This document shows positions 25,801 to 33,380 of a stretch of DNA of 44,518 nucleotides, piece by piece. Location: the NCBI GenBank assembly GCA_024742575.1, contig JANSYF010000024.1, forward strand, positions 1-44,518, read 5' to 3'. Within the stretch, counting starts at the first letter, position 1. Every line of letters starts with the position of its first letter. The notes under the pieces are model-generated. The model made no database searches. It was not told where the DNA came from and saw nothing but the letters and a program-made list of their open reading frames with translations. Source of the stretch: Paracoccaceae bacterium (GTDB taxonomy: Bacteria; Pseudomonadota; Alphaproteobacteria; Rhodobacterales; Rhodobacteraceae). The position numbers and the translations under genes are program-made.

Positions 25801-27210
25801 GTGTCGGATACAATTTCCCCAGACAAGATCGTGTCGCTGCCCCAGCCCGCGGCTGGACCCAAATACAAACGGGTGGCAGACACGATACAATCCGCGATCC
25901 GTTCAGGTGACCTGCGCGCAGGTGACAAGTTGCCCCCGGTCCGGGAATTGGCGTGGTCGTTGGGCATCACGCCCGGCACGGTGGCACGGGCTTACACGCT
26001 TTTGACAAATGCCGGGCATGTCAGCGCCGAAGTCGGTCGCGGAACATTTGTGGCAGAGCGCACAACACGCCCCCATCCTGCACCCCGCGAATACGTGTCT
26101 GTTCCGATGCAGGACGGGAAACTATCTTTGGTCAGCCCGCAATTGCCTGATCTTGGGCAGGTGGCCCTGATCCAAGATGCGTTCGCTGGTATAGGAGCAA
26201 CCGCGCCTGAGCGTTTGCTGCACTATCCCACGCGCGACGCCTACCGCCCCCTGCGCGAGGCTGCTGTGCATTGGCTGCGCGCCATACCGCTGGGGCGCAT
26301 CGACGAATCCGATATTGTGATCGTTCACGGCGCACAGAACGGACTTACGGTGATCCTGCAAGCGATTCTGCACGGCCCCCACCCCTCTGTTTTGGTCGAA
26401 GATCTGGCGTATCCCGGTTTTCGTCGTACCGCCGATCTGCTGCGCGCCGATGTTGTCGGGCTGCCCAGCGACGAGAAAGGGTTGCTGCCCGACGCGCTGG
26501 CCGACATTGCCCGACGCACCGGGGCGCAAGTGCTGTGTACGTCGCCAGATGTGCACAACCCTACACTGAACTGCACCCCGTCAGACCGGCGCAGCGAAAT
26601 TGCCCAAGTTTGCCGCGCGTTGGACATTCAAATCATCGAAGACAACTGCTATCGCCGGGCCAACACCAACGCGCCCAGCTACCGCATCCTTGCGCCCGAG
26701 CGAACATGGCATTTGTCATCCATCTCCAAGATATTGACCCCTGCCTTGCGGATAGGTTTTGCCGTGGCACCGCGAGGACGGGGGCCCGATCTTCGTCAGG
26801 TTGCCGAACATGGCTTCTTTGGCATTGCGCAGCCACTGGCCGAGGCTTGCGAACGCATCCTTACCCTGCCCGAGACAGATGACATCGTTGTCGCGATCCG
26901 TGAACGCATGGCCGAATATGTGCGTGTCGCGGTGAATGCATTGGGAACGTACAAACTAACCTGGCATGAGGACGTCCCCTTCCTGTGGCTACCCCTGCCA
27001 CAAGGCTGGAGAGCAGCGGCGTTTTGCCGTGCCGCTGAAGCGCGCGGCGTGCAAATCAGATCAGCCGATGAATTTGCTTTGCGCGACGGTCGCGCTCCCC
27101 ACGCAGTACGCATCGCCGTGAACGCGCAAGTGCCGTTGCAAGAGTTCGAAAACGCCATGTTGCAGTTGCGTGATCTCTTGGGACACCCTCCAGAGCAGAT
27201 AAGTGTCTGA
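25801..27210 (+). CDS. MocR-type GntR/aminotransferase regulator
   Basis: This protein of about 469 aa joins an N-terminal GntR-type winged helix (LPPVRELAWSLGITPGTVARAY) to a class I aminotransferase domain. The PLP-lysine is expected in HLSSISKILTPALRIGF. Such MocR regulators use PLP or an amine adduct as a signal and usually control a neighbouring gene. GTG 25801 is preferred because AGAGAAAG lies just upstream; TTG 25771 would add 10 residues and would run into the operator-like repeats. The divergent DUF1127 gene is the obvious candidate target. Confidence 0.88.
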   Translation: MSDTISPDKIVSLPQPAAGPKYKRVADTIQSAIRSGDLRAGDKLPPVRELAWSLGITPGTVARAYTLLTNAGHVSAEVGRGTFVAERTTRPHPAPREYVSVPMQDGKLSLVSPQLPDLGQVALIQDAFAGIGATAPERLLHYPTRDAYRPLREAAVHWLRAIPLGRIDESDIVIVHGAQNGLTVILQAILHGPHPSVLVEDLAYPGFRRTADLLRADVVGLPSDEKGLLPDALADIARRTGAQVLCTSPDVHNPTLNCTPSDRRSEIAQVCRALDIQIIEDNCYRRANTNAPSYRILAPERTWHLSSISKILTPALRIGFAVAPRGRGPDLRQVAEHGFFGIAQPLAEACERILTLPETDDIVVAIRERMAEYVRVAVNALGTYKLTWHEDVPFLWLPLPQGWRAAAFCRAAEARGVQIRSADEFALRDGRAPHAVRIAVNAQVPLQEFENAMLQLRDLLGHPPEQISV

Positions 27211-27298
27211 TTTCCCGCTGGAATGATCAAAAAACGGTCGCCTGCCACGAATTCGGAGGCTAGGCTGCAGTGCGCGACTCACCTACCAAGAGACTTAA

Positions 27299-27823
27299 AT
27301 GGGTTTAGACATCAGCTTGGCCTTCGTCGAAACGCGGCCTGATCTCGACGAAGTGTCCGACATTCTGACCGAATACTACGCCCAGATTCTCGAGAGATTG
27401 ATGGCGGTGGGCGGACCCAGCCTGTCGGTCGAAGACCACGTAAAATCAAGCCTTGACGTTATTGATGATTTCCTACCGCCCAATGGCGGTATTCTTTTGG
27501 CGCGCGACAGTTCTGGTTATCTGTTGGGCTGCGGATTCGTGCGCATGATTGATGATCACAGGGCGGAATTGAAACGCCTGTTCGTGCGCGATATTGCCCG
27601 TGGCTATGGTTTAGGTCGCCGCATGATCGAAATGCGAATTGAAAAAGCCAAGGAATTAGGCGCAACGACGATCCTTGCGGATACGGTGCGCGGCAACAGT
27701 TCGATGCTCGCGCTTTATGATCGGTTGGGGTTCAGCGAAACGCCCCGCTATGACGGTAACGCGAATCCAGCCGCGTTCGAGAAGTATCTTGTGTATCGCA
27801 AGCTGGACCTCGCAGGCGGCTGA
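27299..27823 (+). CDS. GNAT-family N-acetyltransferase
   Basis: This is a 174-aa single-domain GNAT protein. The acetyl-CoA-binding region is LKRLFVRDIARGYGLGRRMIEM, with R-x-x-G-x-G present as RGYGLGRR, and the last strand carries NSSMLALYDRLGFSE. Substrates cannot be predicted. A weak hairpin (GGTAT/ATACC at 27841-27854, followed by TTATTTTC) could end its transcript before the ribosomal protein operon. Confidence 0.88.
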   Translation: MGLDISLAFVETRPDLDEVSDILTEYYAQILERLMAVGGPSLSVEDHVKSSLDVIDDFLPPNGGILLARDSSGYLLGCGFVRMIDDHRAELKRLFVRDIARGYGLGRRMIEMRIEKAKELGATTILADTVRGNSSMLALYDRLGFSETPRYDGNANPAAFEKYLVYRKLDLAGG

Positions 27824-27902
27824 AACAGCCGATATCGTGGGGTATAATAATACCTTATTTTCAAGCACCTGATATTAAACAATTATTTCAGATATGCGCC
27901 GC

Positions 27903-27930
27903 TTGACTGGGATTTTGCAATCCTTATAAC
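27903..27930 (+). promoter_or_regulatory. Probable promoter of rplM-rpsI
   Basis: TTGACT (27903-27908) and TATAAC (27925-27930) are separated by 16 bp, close to the sigma-70 consensus, 67 bp before the rplM start codon. This is the best hexamer pair in the gap. Confidence 0.5.
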
Positions 27931-27997
27931 CCGCGCATCGGAATACACGGGGTGTCTGCACCCTGCCTTACCAATCCAACGTCAGGGACATCCCACG

Positions 27998-28462
27998 ATG
28001 AAAACCTTTTCTGCAACACCGGCAGACATCGACAAGAAATGGATCCTGATCGACGCTGAAGGCGTCGTTCTGGGCCGTCTTGCATCGATCGTCGCCACCC
28101 GCCTGCGCGGCAAACACAAGCCGTCTTTCACTCCGCACATGGACATGGGTGACAATGTCATCGTCATCAATGCGGATAAAATCCAGATGACCGGTAACAA
28201 GCGCAACGAAAATTTTTATTGGCACACTGGCTATCCGGGCGGCATTAAATCCCGCACGAAGCAGCAGATCCTTGAGGGTGCACACCCCGAGCGCGTCGTC
28301 CAGAAAGCGGTTCAGCGTATGCTTCCGGGCAACCGCCTGTCCCGCAAGGTTATGACCAACCTGCGTGTCTACGCTGGCACCGAGCACCCGCACGAGGCGC
28401 AAAGCCCCGAAGTGCTGGACGTCAAATCCATGAACTCCAAAAACACCCGGACGGCGAAATAA
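27998..28462 (+). CDS. rplM: 50S ribosomal protein L13
   Basis: This 154-aa protein matches L13 throughout: [39 protein letters not shown], the [22 protein letters not shown] region and [19 protein letters not shown]. The stop codon TAA overlaps the rpsI start (TAATG), the usual translational coupling of this operon. L13 is an early assembly protein of the large subunit. Confidence 0.98.
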   Translation: MKTFSATPADIDKKWILIDAEGVVLGRLASIVATRLRGKHKPSFTPHMDMGDNVIVINADKIQMTGNKRNENFYWHTGYPGGIKSRTKQQILEGAHPERVVQKAVQRMLPGNRLSRKVMTNLRVYAGTEHPHEAQSPEVLDVKSMNSKNTRTAK

Positions 28463-28950
28463 TGGCTGAGCAACTCAATTCTCTCGAAGAGCTGAACACC
28501 GCCGCAGGCCTTGATGCCGCGCCGGAAGTGGTTGAAATCCCGCGTGAGCCGCAGCGTGACGCGCTGGGCCGTGCCTATGCCACAGGCAAGCGTAAAGACG
28601 CGGTAGCCCGCGTTTGGATCAAGCCGGGCTCCGGCAAGGTCAATGTAAACGGCAAGGAAATGAACGCCTACTTCGCGCGTCCGGTTCTGCAGATGATCCT
28701 GCGCCAGCCGTTCGACGTGGCCGGCGTTGCCGACCAGTTTGACGTGATGGCCACCGTTAAGGGTGGCGGTCTGTCCGGTCAGGCCGGTGCGGTCAAGCAC
28801 GGCATCTCAAAGGCGCTGCAGCTGTACGATCCGAACCTGCGTTCGGCACTCAAAGCCGCTGGCTTCCTGACACGCGATAGCCGCGTTGTGGAACGTAAGA
28901 AGTTCGGTAAGCGCAAGGCGCGTCGGAGCTTCCAGTTCTCCAAGCGTTAA
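28462..28950 (+). CDS. rpsI: 30S ribosomal protein S9
   Basis: This 162-aa protein carries the S9 core ([20 protein letters not shown]) and the conserved C-terminal tail [10 protein letters not shown], which reaches the P-site tRNA. Its last codons and stop (AAG CGT TAA) form most of the 11-bp direct repeat found again at 34282, so the gene has served as the integration site of the element that follows and has been left intact. The reading frame is complete, with no change in the tail. Confidence 0.98.
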   Translation: MAEQLNSLEELNTAAGLDAAPEVVEIPREPQRDALGRAYATGKRKDAVARVWIKPGSGKVNVNGKEMNAYFARPVLQMILRQPFDVAGVADQFDVMATVKGGGLSGQAGAVKHGISKALQLYDPNLRSALKAAGFLTRDSRVVERKKFGKRKARRSFQFSKR

Positions 28951-28952
28951 TC
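28942..28952. other. Left attachment site (attL core)
   Basis: AAGCGTTAATC overlaps the last two codons and stop of rpsI. The identical 11 bases occur at 34282-34292; the bases on either side of the repeat differ, so the shared core is exactly 11 bp. Confidence 0.7.
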
Positions 28953-28980
28953 TGGAACGACTACATAAATCAATTAAATC

Positions 28981-29012
28981 AAGGGCTTGCAAGAAATTGT
29001 GAGCCCTTTTTG
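28981..29012 (+). terminator. Terminator carried by the left end of the element
   Basis: AAGGGCT pairs with AGCCCTT, the pairing continues inward (through two G-U pairs) to a GAAA tetraloop, and TTTTTG follows. It lies 31 bp after the rpsI stop and should replace the original rpsI terminator that was pushed 5.3 kb away. Confidence 0.85.
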
Positions 29013-29014
29013 TG

Positions 29015-29085
29015 TGTAGCAGAACTGTAGCATCAGACAATGCTGCTTGACGTTCAAGTTTAGCAAAATTAGCATATCTGTAGCG
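29015..29085. repeat. Possible integrase arm sites (TAGCA repeats)
   Basis: TGTAGCA occurs at 29015-29021 and 29026-29032, TAGCA at 29061 and 29070 and TAGCG at 29081. TAGCA also occurs at 34205 and 34216 near the right end. Such short repeats near both ends could be arm-type integrase sites, but their low complexity makes this weak. Confidence 0.3.
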
Positions 29086-29112
29086 TTTGAGGTTGCTACG
29101 TAGGGTGCTGCT

Positions 29113-30597
29113 ATGGCGTTTTACGAGGATAGGGTGGAGCACTTTGGTGGTGCGCTTGTGCTGTTCAAGCGCAACCTTGCTGTCGCTGTTCCCAACGCCA
29201 AATCACATCGTAAGCAAGCGTGGTATATGCGTTTGAAGATTGGTGGGCGCAAAGGCTACATCACACGCAGCACGAAACTGACGACTTATGAAGACGCTTA
29301 CGAGTACGCAAAGAACGAACTGCTGCGTCTGCAACACGCTGCAAAACTTGGGCACAGTTTAGACGATTACACGTTTGAAAAGCATTGGAACGATTGGTTT
29401 GAACGAAACAAGAAGAATGGCACTTGGACTGCGAGCAGACAGTATTGGCACGAAAAATACGCTGCACGTTATTTCAAACCATACTTTCAAAACAAAGATG
29501 GCACGAGTGTGCTACTAAATGAGATTACGCCTACGATTGCTGCTGCATATTGGGATTGGCGTATAACGTATTGGGCAAGCGACGAAGGCGTGCGCTTGCA
29601 GAAGTACAATCCAAAACGACGTGGTGCAAAGACAAGCAGCACGAACAACGCAAAGAAAGCGCCAGCAGCCAAAACACTGCTGATGGAGCAAAGCGCACTA
29701 AATCAAATATTTTATGATGCGTTTGAACGTGGGCGTATGCAGCAAGTGTTCAAAATGCGAGCGCCTACGAAAAACAATAAACCAGCAAGACGTGCTGGAT
29801 TTGAAGCAGAAGAATACAATACGCTTACACGCTACTTGCGCAGTTATAGGGACTGTGTGGGTGTGTTTGCTGACAAGCGACTGAACGCTTGGCATAAACT
29901 GCAACGACAGCAGATGTACTACTTTGTGCTGTTTTTGGCGAACAGTGGGCTGCGTGTGGGCGAAGCACGTGAAATGATTTGGGCTGACGTAAAGACAGAT
30001 GTGGCTGTTGAGGGCAGCGACACTGTGATTGCAGAAGTGCGTGTGAGTAAGGAAACGAAGAAGGGGCAAGCACGTTTTGTGCAGACGCAGCCAAGTGCAA
30101 ATGATTACTTAAAGCGTTGGCGTGAAACGTCGCCATATAACAAAACGAACGACTTGGTGTGGTTTGGGCAAGTGAATGCTGAAACACGTACAGTGCAGAA
30201 GTTTGTGGATTTGAACAGAGGTTTTCAGCAGTTTCTGCAGCGTGTGCCATACAACGAACGCAAGGATGGTTTGCTGTACGATAGGGATGGCGACAAGCGC
30301 AGTTTATACAGTTTGCGACACACATATGCGACGCTGCGTTTGGAGAAGGGCGACGTGAGTGTGTATGACTTGGCGATGAATATGGGCTGTAAGGTTGCGC
30401 AAATTGAAAATCACTACAGCCATCTTGTTTCGAAAAAGCGCCGACACGAGATTACGAAGACGAAACGTGCTGCAAAGGCTGTAGTGCAAGCAGCAGATGA
30501 TGCAGAAGACAGTTTTGTTGTTGAAGCACTGAAACGCTTTAAGCGTGGCGAGTTGAGTGAAACTGCGCTGTTGGAAATTATGAAGATGCAGCGGTAA
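29113..30597 (+). CDS. int: Phage-type tyrosine integrase
   Basis: This 494-aa tyrosine recombinase has an N-terminal SAM-like/core-binding region (about residues 85-220) and a C-terminal catalytic domain. The motifs are R281 in NSGLRVGEAREM, Lys near 316 in VSKETKKG, Y-x-x-R (399-402) in LYSLRHTYATL, MGCKVAQIENHYSHL, and the nucleophile Y435 in HYSH. The variation from the standard H-x-x-R and LGH to Y-x-x-R and MGCK matches a large marine/phage integrase group with the pattern MGxxxxxIExHYSHL. It lies at the left end beside attL and should catalyse insertion and excision at rpsI. TAGGG precedes ATG 29113 at the right spacing. Confidence 0.93.
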   Translation: MAFYEDRVEHFGGALVLFKRNLAVAVPNAKSHRKQAWYMRLKIGGRKGYITRSTKLTTYEDAYEYAKNELLRLQHAAKLGHSLDDYTFEKHWNDWFERNKKNGTWTASRQYWHEKYAARYFKPYFQNKDGTSVLLNEITPTIAAAYWDWRITYWASDEGVRLQKYNPKRRGAKTSSTNNAKKAPAAKTLLMEQSALNQIFYDAFERGRMQQVFKMRAPTKNNKPARRAGFEAEEYNTLTRYLRSYRDCVGVFADKRLNAWHKLQRQQMYYFVLFLANSGLRVGEAREMIWADVKTDVAVEGSDTVIAEVRVSKETKKGQARFVQTQPSANDYLKRWRETSPYNKTNDLVWFGQVNAETRTVQKFVDLNRGFQQFLQRVPYNERKDGLLYDRDGDKRSLYSLRHTYATLRLEKGDVSVYDLAMNMGCKVAQIENHYSHLVSKKRRHEITKTKRAAKAVVQAADDAEDSFVVEALKRFKRGELSETALLEIMKMQR

Positions 30598-30665
30598 GTC
30601 TTAAATCGCATCTGCAACAAAATGTAGAAGCAGAAAATGAAATGAAATCCAATAAGGAAAGCGCA

Positions 30666-31193
30666 ATGATAAAAGCACTTACAGTAAGCGATTTAGATAC
30701 AATTGAAGATACGTTTTTTAACTCCTTTTCTACAGAGGAGGCGTCAATAACATACGCTGTTATCAAGAGTTTAATTTCTGAAGATGATAGTCAAAATAAT
30801 TACTGTATAGGCTATGAATTGGGCGGCAAAGTTGTGAGTGCAGTTGGTTTTTCTCCAGTGTACTTTGATACAGCGTCAGACATTTCAGCATATATTTTGG
30901 CACCATTAGCCACCCATAAAATGCATCAGAAAAAAGGTATAGCAACAAAGTTAATTGATGCTGCAAAAACGTACTTTATTAAGAATAGTGTTGATGCGTT
31001 GCTCGTTTATGGAGATCCAGCATACTATGGGAGATATGGATTTGACGTTGGTTTGGGGAAACATTTTGTACCCCCATATCCGCTTGAGTATGAATTTGGA
31101 TGGCAAGCAATGATGCTTAATGACAAAGATATAAGCAAAGTCACTTTAAAATTTACTTGCGTAAATGCTTTGTCTGACGCGGCACTTTGGTGA
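30666..31193 (+). CDS. YhbS-type GNAT acetyltransferase (AT-rich cargo gene)
   Basis: This 175-aa protein matches the YhbS-like GNAT group: APLATHKMHQKKGIATKLI (acetyl-CoA site, Q-x-x-G-I-A) and LLVYGDPAYYGRYGFDVGLG, where the GDPxYYxRFGF block is diagnostic. The start ATG 30666 has AAGGA upstream; ATG 30642 is less likely. The gene is much more AT-rich than the integrase before it or the recombinase after it, and uses many AAA/ATA/TTA codons, so it looks like a recent cassette gained from a low-GC donor. The function could be modification of a small molecule or protein. Confidence 0.85.
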   Translation: MIKALTVSDLDTIEDTFFNSFSTEEASITYAVIKSLISEDDSQNNYCIGYELGGKVVSAVGFSPVYFDTASDISAYILAPLATHKMHQKKGIATKLIDAAKTYFIKNSVDALLVYGDPAYYGRYGFDVGLGKHFVPPYPLEYEFGWQAMMLNDKDISKVTLKFTCVNALSDAALW

Positions 31194-31196
31194 CTA

Positions 31197-31763
31197 CTAA
31201 ACTAACTCTACAGCGTTTGCCAACTGTTCAGCATTCACGTCAATGTAGCGTTGCGTCGTTGCTATGCTGCTGTGTCCAGCAAGTTCTGCAAGCACACGTA
31301 CGCCAACGCCTTTGCTTGCCAAGCGTGTTATAAATGTGCGTCTGCCGCTGTGCGAACTTGCGTCTTTCAAACTGCACGTTTTGTAGATGTGTAGCAGCAG
31401 TTGGCACATTGTGTTGGCGCTGAAGAAGTTGCCTTTTTGGCTTTGGAACAGTGCTGCTGTTGGTGCTGTGTTGCGTAGGGCAGTGCGATACTGTGCAAGT
31501 TGTCGTTGCAGCGTCTTGTTCAAATACACAGTGCGTGTGCGTCTGCCCTTTGTCTGTTCAGCAGCAAGCACGAAACTGCTGCGTACAGCGCCAAGTTCGT
31601 CATACACGTCGCCAACACGCAGTGCAGCAAGTTCCTTTGCTCGCAAGCCAGCGTTTATGCTGAAAAGGACAATGGTTGTATCACGTGCGTTGTGCTGACG
31701 TGTAGCGCAGTACGCCAACACACGCTTAATCTCTGCGTCTTTCAGCGTTTGTGCTTGTCGCAT
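31197..31763 (-). CDS. Small catalytic-domain-only tyrosine recombinase
   Basis: This 188-aa protein consists only of the tyrosine recombinase catalytic domain, as in FimB/FimE-type recombinases. All active-site residues are present: R41 in NAGLRAKEL, K72 in TKGRRTRTVYL, H138-x-x-R141 in HSGRRTFI, H164 in AGHSSIATT and Y173 in QRYIDV. An N-terminal core-binding domain is lacking. AGGAG precedes ATG 31763. With a separate full-length integrase in the same element, this protein more likely resolves dimers, inverts a segment or helps excision. A 10-bp-arm inverted repeat 115 bp upstream is a possible target. Confidence 0.88.
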   Translation of the reverse strand: MRQAQTLKDAEIKRVLAYCATRQHNARDTTIVLFSINAGLRAKELAALRVGDVYDELGAVRSSFVLAAEQTKGRRTRTVYLNKTLQRQLAQYRTALRNTAPTAALFQSQKGNFFSANTMCQLLLHIYKTCSLKDASSHSGRRTFITRLASKGVGVRVLAELAGHSSIATTQRYIDVNAEQLANAVELV

Positions 31764-31877
31764 TTTTTGCTCCTAAATCTGCTGTTTTTCGTGTGTATAT
31801 TGTATTTTCTTACATTGTGTTTGGACAACGATTGATTTGGCAAAATTGAATTGTTCGATTTCAATTGGTTAAAGCAG

Positions 31878-31907
31878 AATGTCATACAATGCGTATAGTA
31901 TGACATT
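31878..31907. repeat. Inverted repeat, possible recombinase core site
   Basis: AATGTCATAC (31878-31887) and GTATGACATT (31898-31907) form a perfect 10-bp inverted repeat with a 10-base spacer. The size and layout are near those of tyrosine recombinase core sites, and it lies 115 bp upstream of the small recombinase. Confidence 0.45.
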
Positions 31908-31929
31908 GTTGCTTGTGTTCAGTTTGTTG

Positions 31930-31999
31930 TGTTGAAAGAGTAGGTTTGAACCTACTGTTTTGCGTGAGTGTGTTTGAAACACTGCGTTTGAATGCAAAA
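31930..31999. repeat. 14-bp phased GTTTGAA repeats with hairpins
   Basis: Five consecutive 14-base units carry (G)TTTGAA or a degenerate form at the same place: 31930, 31944, 31958 (TTTTGCG), 31972 and 31986. Units at 31944 and 31972 are loops of two hairpins with different stems (AGTAGG/CCTACT and AGTGT/ACACT), so pairing is kept while the stem sequence changes. Confidence 0.45.
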
Positions 32000-32082
32000 G
32001 AACTTTGCTGCTTCTCATAAAGCAACAGCAGTAGGGCTTAAGCCAGCAAGCCAAGTATAGGTATAACCTCGTTTAGGCTGCG

Positions 32083-32580
32083 TTATGTGTATTTTGGTTT
32101 TTGCAGATGGCAGCAGGGTAAGTGCAGTGTTTCACTGCGTATGCTGTCAAACTCCTTCCAACAGTAGCCTTTGCGTTCGTAAATAAATTCAATGTTGTCT
32201 TGTATCTGTATGTCAGCAGCGCCTTGTATGTGCCTTGTCCAATTTTCTGCTGCTGTATGCCAAATCGTTCTGTACTGCCTTAAGTTTGTGCCTTTGATAA
32301 AGAAATGGAAATGCGTGTTTGTGCGTGTTTTGCCTCGTTCTACAAACACCAACCTTTGTAGTCTTCTGCCTTCATCATAGTCGCGTCTGCGTAGTATCAC
32401 CTTATCTATTGTATTAAAGTAGTGTTGTATGTCTTTGTGCGCCTTGCGTTCGTGTATCTCTGTGCCATCAAAATATTTTGCTGTGCCAAATAGCCAAAAT
32501 CGCTGTTGTGCAACCCAAGTTGCACCTTCTGCCTTAATGTGTTCGCGTAGTTCGTGTTCTCTGTAGTTGCTGTTTCTCAT
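32083..32580 (-). CDS. rep: HUH-type rolling-circle replication initiator (Rep)
   Basis: This 165-aa protein has the motifs of HUH endonucleases: motif I FWLFGTAKYFDG (residues about 28-39), motif II THFHFFIKG with the metal-binding H90-F-H92, and motif III GYCWKEFD with Y139-x-x-K142, where the tyrosine should nick DNA. The spacing fits small Rep proteins of rolling-circle plasmids and ssDNA phages. A large hairpin overlaps its 5' leader and may be the origin. It would let the element replicate when excised. No helicase or partition gene is nearby, so host helicase is expected. The start is ATG 32580. Confidence 0.75.
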   Translation of the reverse strand: MRNSNYREHELREHIKAEGATWVAQQRFWLFGTAKYFDGTEIHERKAHKDIQHYFNTIDKVILRRRDYDEGRRLQRLVFVERGKTRTNTHFHFFIKGTNLRQYRTIWHTAAENWTRHIQGAADIQIQDNIEFIYERKGYCWKEFDSIRSETLHLPCCHLQKPKYT

Positions 32581-32582
32581 CG

Positions 32583-32628
32583 ATAAATACTCTGCGTAAG
32601 CACCAACAAAGTGCTCACGTGTATTTAT
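32583..32628. promoter_or_regulatory. Large hairpin in the rep promoter region, candidate origin
   Basis: The outer arms ATAAATAC (32583-32590) and GTATTTAT (32621-32628) and the inner arms CGTAAGCAC (32595-32603) and GTGCTCACG (32611-32619, one mismatch) enclose the loop CAACAAA. It lies between the divergent rep and 109-aa genes. Rep proteins nick in such loops and also repress their own promoter there, so it could do both. Confidence 0.55.
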
Positions 32629-32645
32629 GCACGAGGTGAAAAACA

Positions 32646-32975
32646 GTGACGAAAATGGTTTTGGAAGAAATTAAACGAGAACTTATGGCTGCAAATGCTG
32701 TAAAGGGTGAAGAAGAGTTTTGTGTTGGATGGCTTGGCAAGAACGCAAGTTATATGCGTACATTGAGGTTTCAAAACTTGCAGCCAAGTGCAGATGCTTT
32801 GGCTATTTGTGCAAGTAAATTGAATTACTACAGAGCGAAATTGGAGCGCAGCAGCGAAGCACGACATAGGGCTTGGGCAGAGCGTTTTGCTGTGCTGCAC
32901 GAAAAATGCACTGCTGCGTTAAACGAACAAGCAGAAGCGAAGTGGCGTGTTGCAGAACGAATGGGTGCTGCTTGA
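32646..32975 (+). CDS. Small helical protein of unknown function
   Basis: This 109-aa protein begins at GTG 32646 (GAGGTG upstream). The N-terminal half (EEFCVGWLGKNASYMRTLRF, then PSADALAICASKL) resembles small conserved proteins found in alphaproteobacteria, possibly DUF6626, from memory. The C-terminal half is a helical coiled-coil-like segment (RHRAWAERFAVLHEKCTAALNEQAEAKWRVAERM). It is divergent from rep across the large hairpin. A regulatory or accessory role in element maintenance is possible. Confidence 0.6.
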   Translation: MTKMVLEEIKRELMAANAVKGEEEFCVGWLGKNASYMRTLRFQNLQPSADALAICASKLNYYRAKLERSSEARHRAWAERFAVLHEKCTAALNEQAEAKWRVAERMGAA

Positions 32976-32976
32976 A

Positions 32977-33075
32977 ATGGGTTTTGTGCGTAGAAAAAGT
33001 GCGCAGCAGTTTTTGGTAGGGAAGTACTTACAGTTTTGGGGTGGTGATTTTGCACATATGGGGGTGGTGCATTGA
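32977..33075 (+). CDS. Possible 32-aa small ORF
   Basis: ATG 32977 opens 2 bases after the previous stop and runs 32 codons (MGFVRRKSAQQFLVGKYLQ...). Its TGA (33073-33075) overlaps the TTG start of the next gene (TTGA). The tight packing suggests translation of a chain of three ORFs, but no ribosome site is evident and it may be a leader for coupling only. Confidence 0.35.
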   Translation: MGFVRRKSAQQFLVGKYLQFWGGDFAHMGVVH

Positions 33076-33380
33076 GTGCTTTGGCTGATGTGCAACGTGC
33101 GCTGAATTTGATTAGGCAGATAACGAGTGAAGAACGTGCAGCAGTACGCTTGGAGGTGTTGCGTTTGATGGCAAGTGCGATTGCTGACGAAGCACGAGAC
33201 ATTGAGCAAGGTGCAGCGCCAAAGCAAAAGCAGCGTCGTGCAGTGCGTTCTGTGCCTATGCCCAAGTCGCCAAACACACCCAAGTTGCACCAAGCAGCGC
33301 CAAAGCAGTCCTCGCAACAGCAACAGCAGCAGCCCAACACGCAGCCAATCCAACCCATCAAGCCCATAGCGCCCAAGTAG
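33072..33380 (+). CDS. Small protein with helical N-terminus and Pro/Gln/Lys-rich tail
   Basis: This 102-aa protein starts at TTG 33072, overlapping the stop of the small ORF upstream. Residues 1-50 form a helical region (ADVQRALNLIRQITSEERAAVRLEVLRLMASAIADEAR), and residues 52-102 are low complexity: PKQKQRRAVRSVPMPKSPNTPK, a Gln run, and PIQPIKPIAPK. The basic tail could bind nucleic acid or membrane. No family is recognised. The stop codon is immediately followed by the first of two identical hairpins. Confidence 0.5.
   Translation: MSALADVQRALNLIRQITSEERAAVRLEVLRLMASAIADEARDIEQGAAPKQKQRRAVRSVPMPKSPNTPKLHQAAPKQSSQQQQQQPNTQPIQPIKPIAPK

Larger units (their letters stand above)
31764..32082. 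other. Hairpin-rich noncoding region between rep and the small recombinase
   Basis: No gene is seen in these 319 bases. They hold a 10-bp-arm palindrome (31878-31907), an array of 14-bp-spaced GTTTGAA elements with hairpins (31930-31999), and a perfect palindrome GGCTTAAGCC near 32035-32044. The position after the 3' end of rep and before the recombinase gene fits an origin or recombination region. Confidence 0.5.

Noticed and set aside
28462..28950. Disruption of rpsI by the element
   Set aside because: The reading frame and conserved tail SFQFSKR are intact, so the gene is not broken.
29825..30325. Long minus-strand open frame, rich in Cys and His, antisense to the integrase
   Set aside because: It lies wholly within the integrase gene and arises from its skewed codon use; no ribosome site or family motif.
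31944..31995. tRNA T-arm-like GTTTGAA/C loops
   Set aside because: No acceptor, D- or anticodon arms could be placed around them, so no tRNA gene is claimed.
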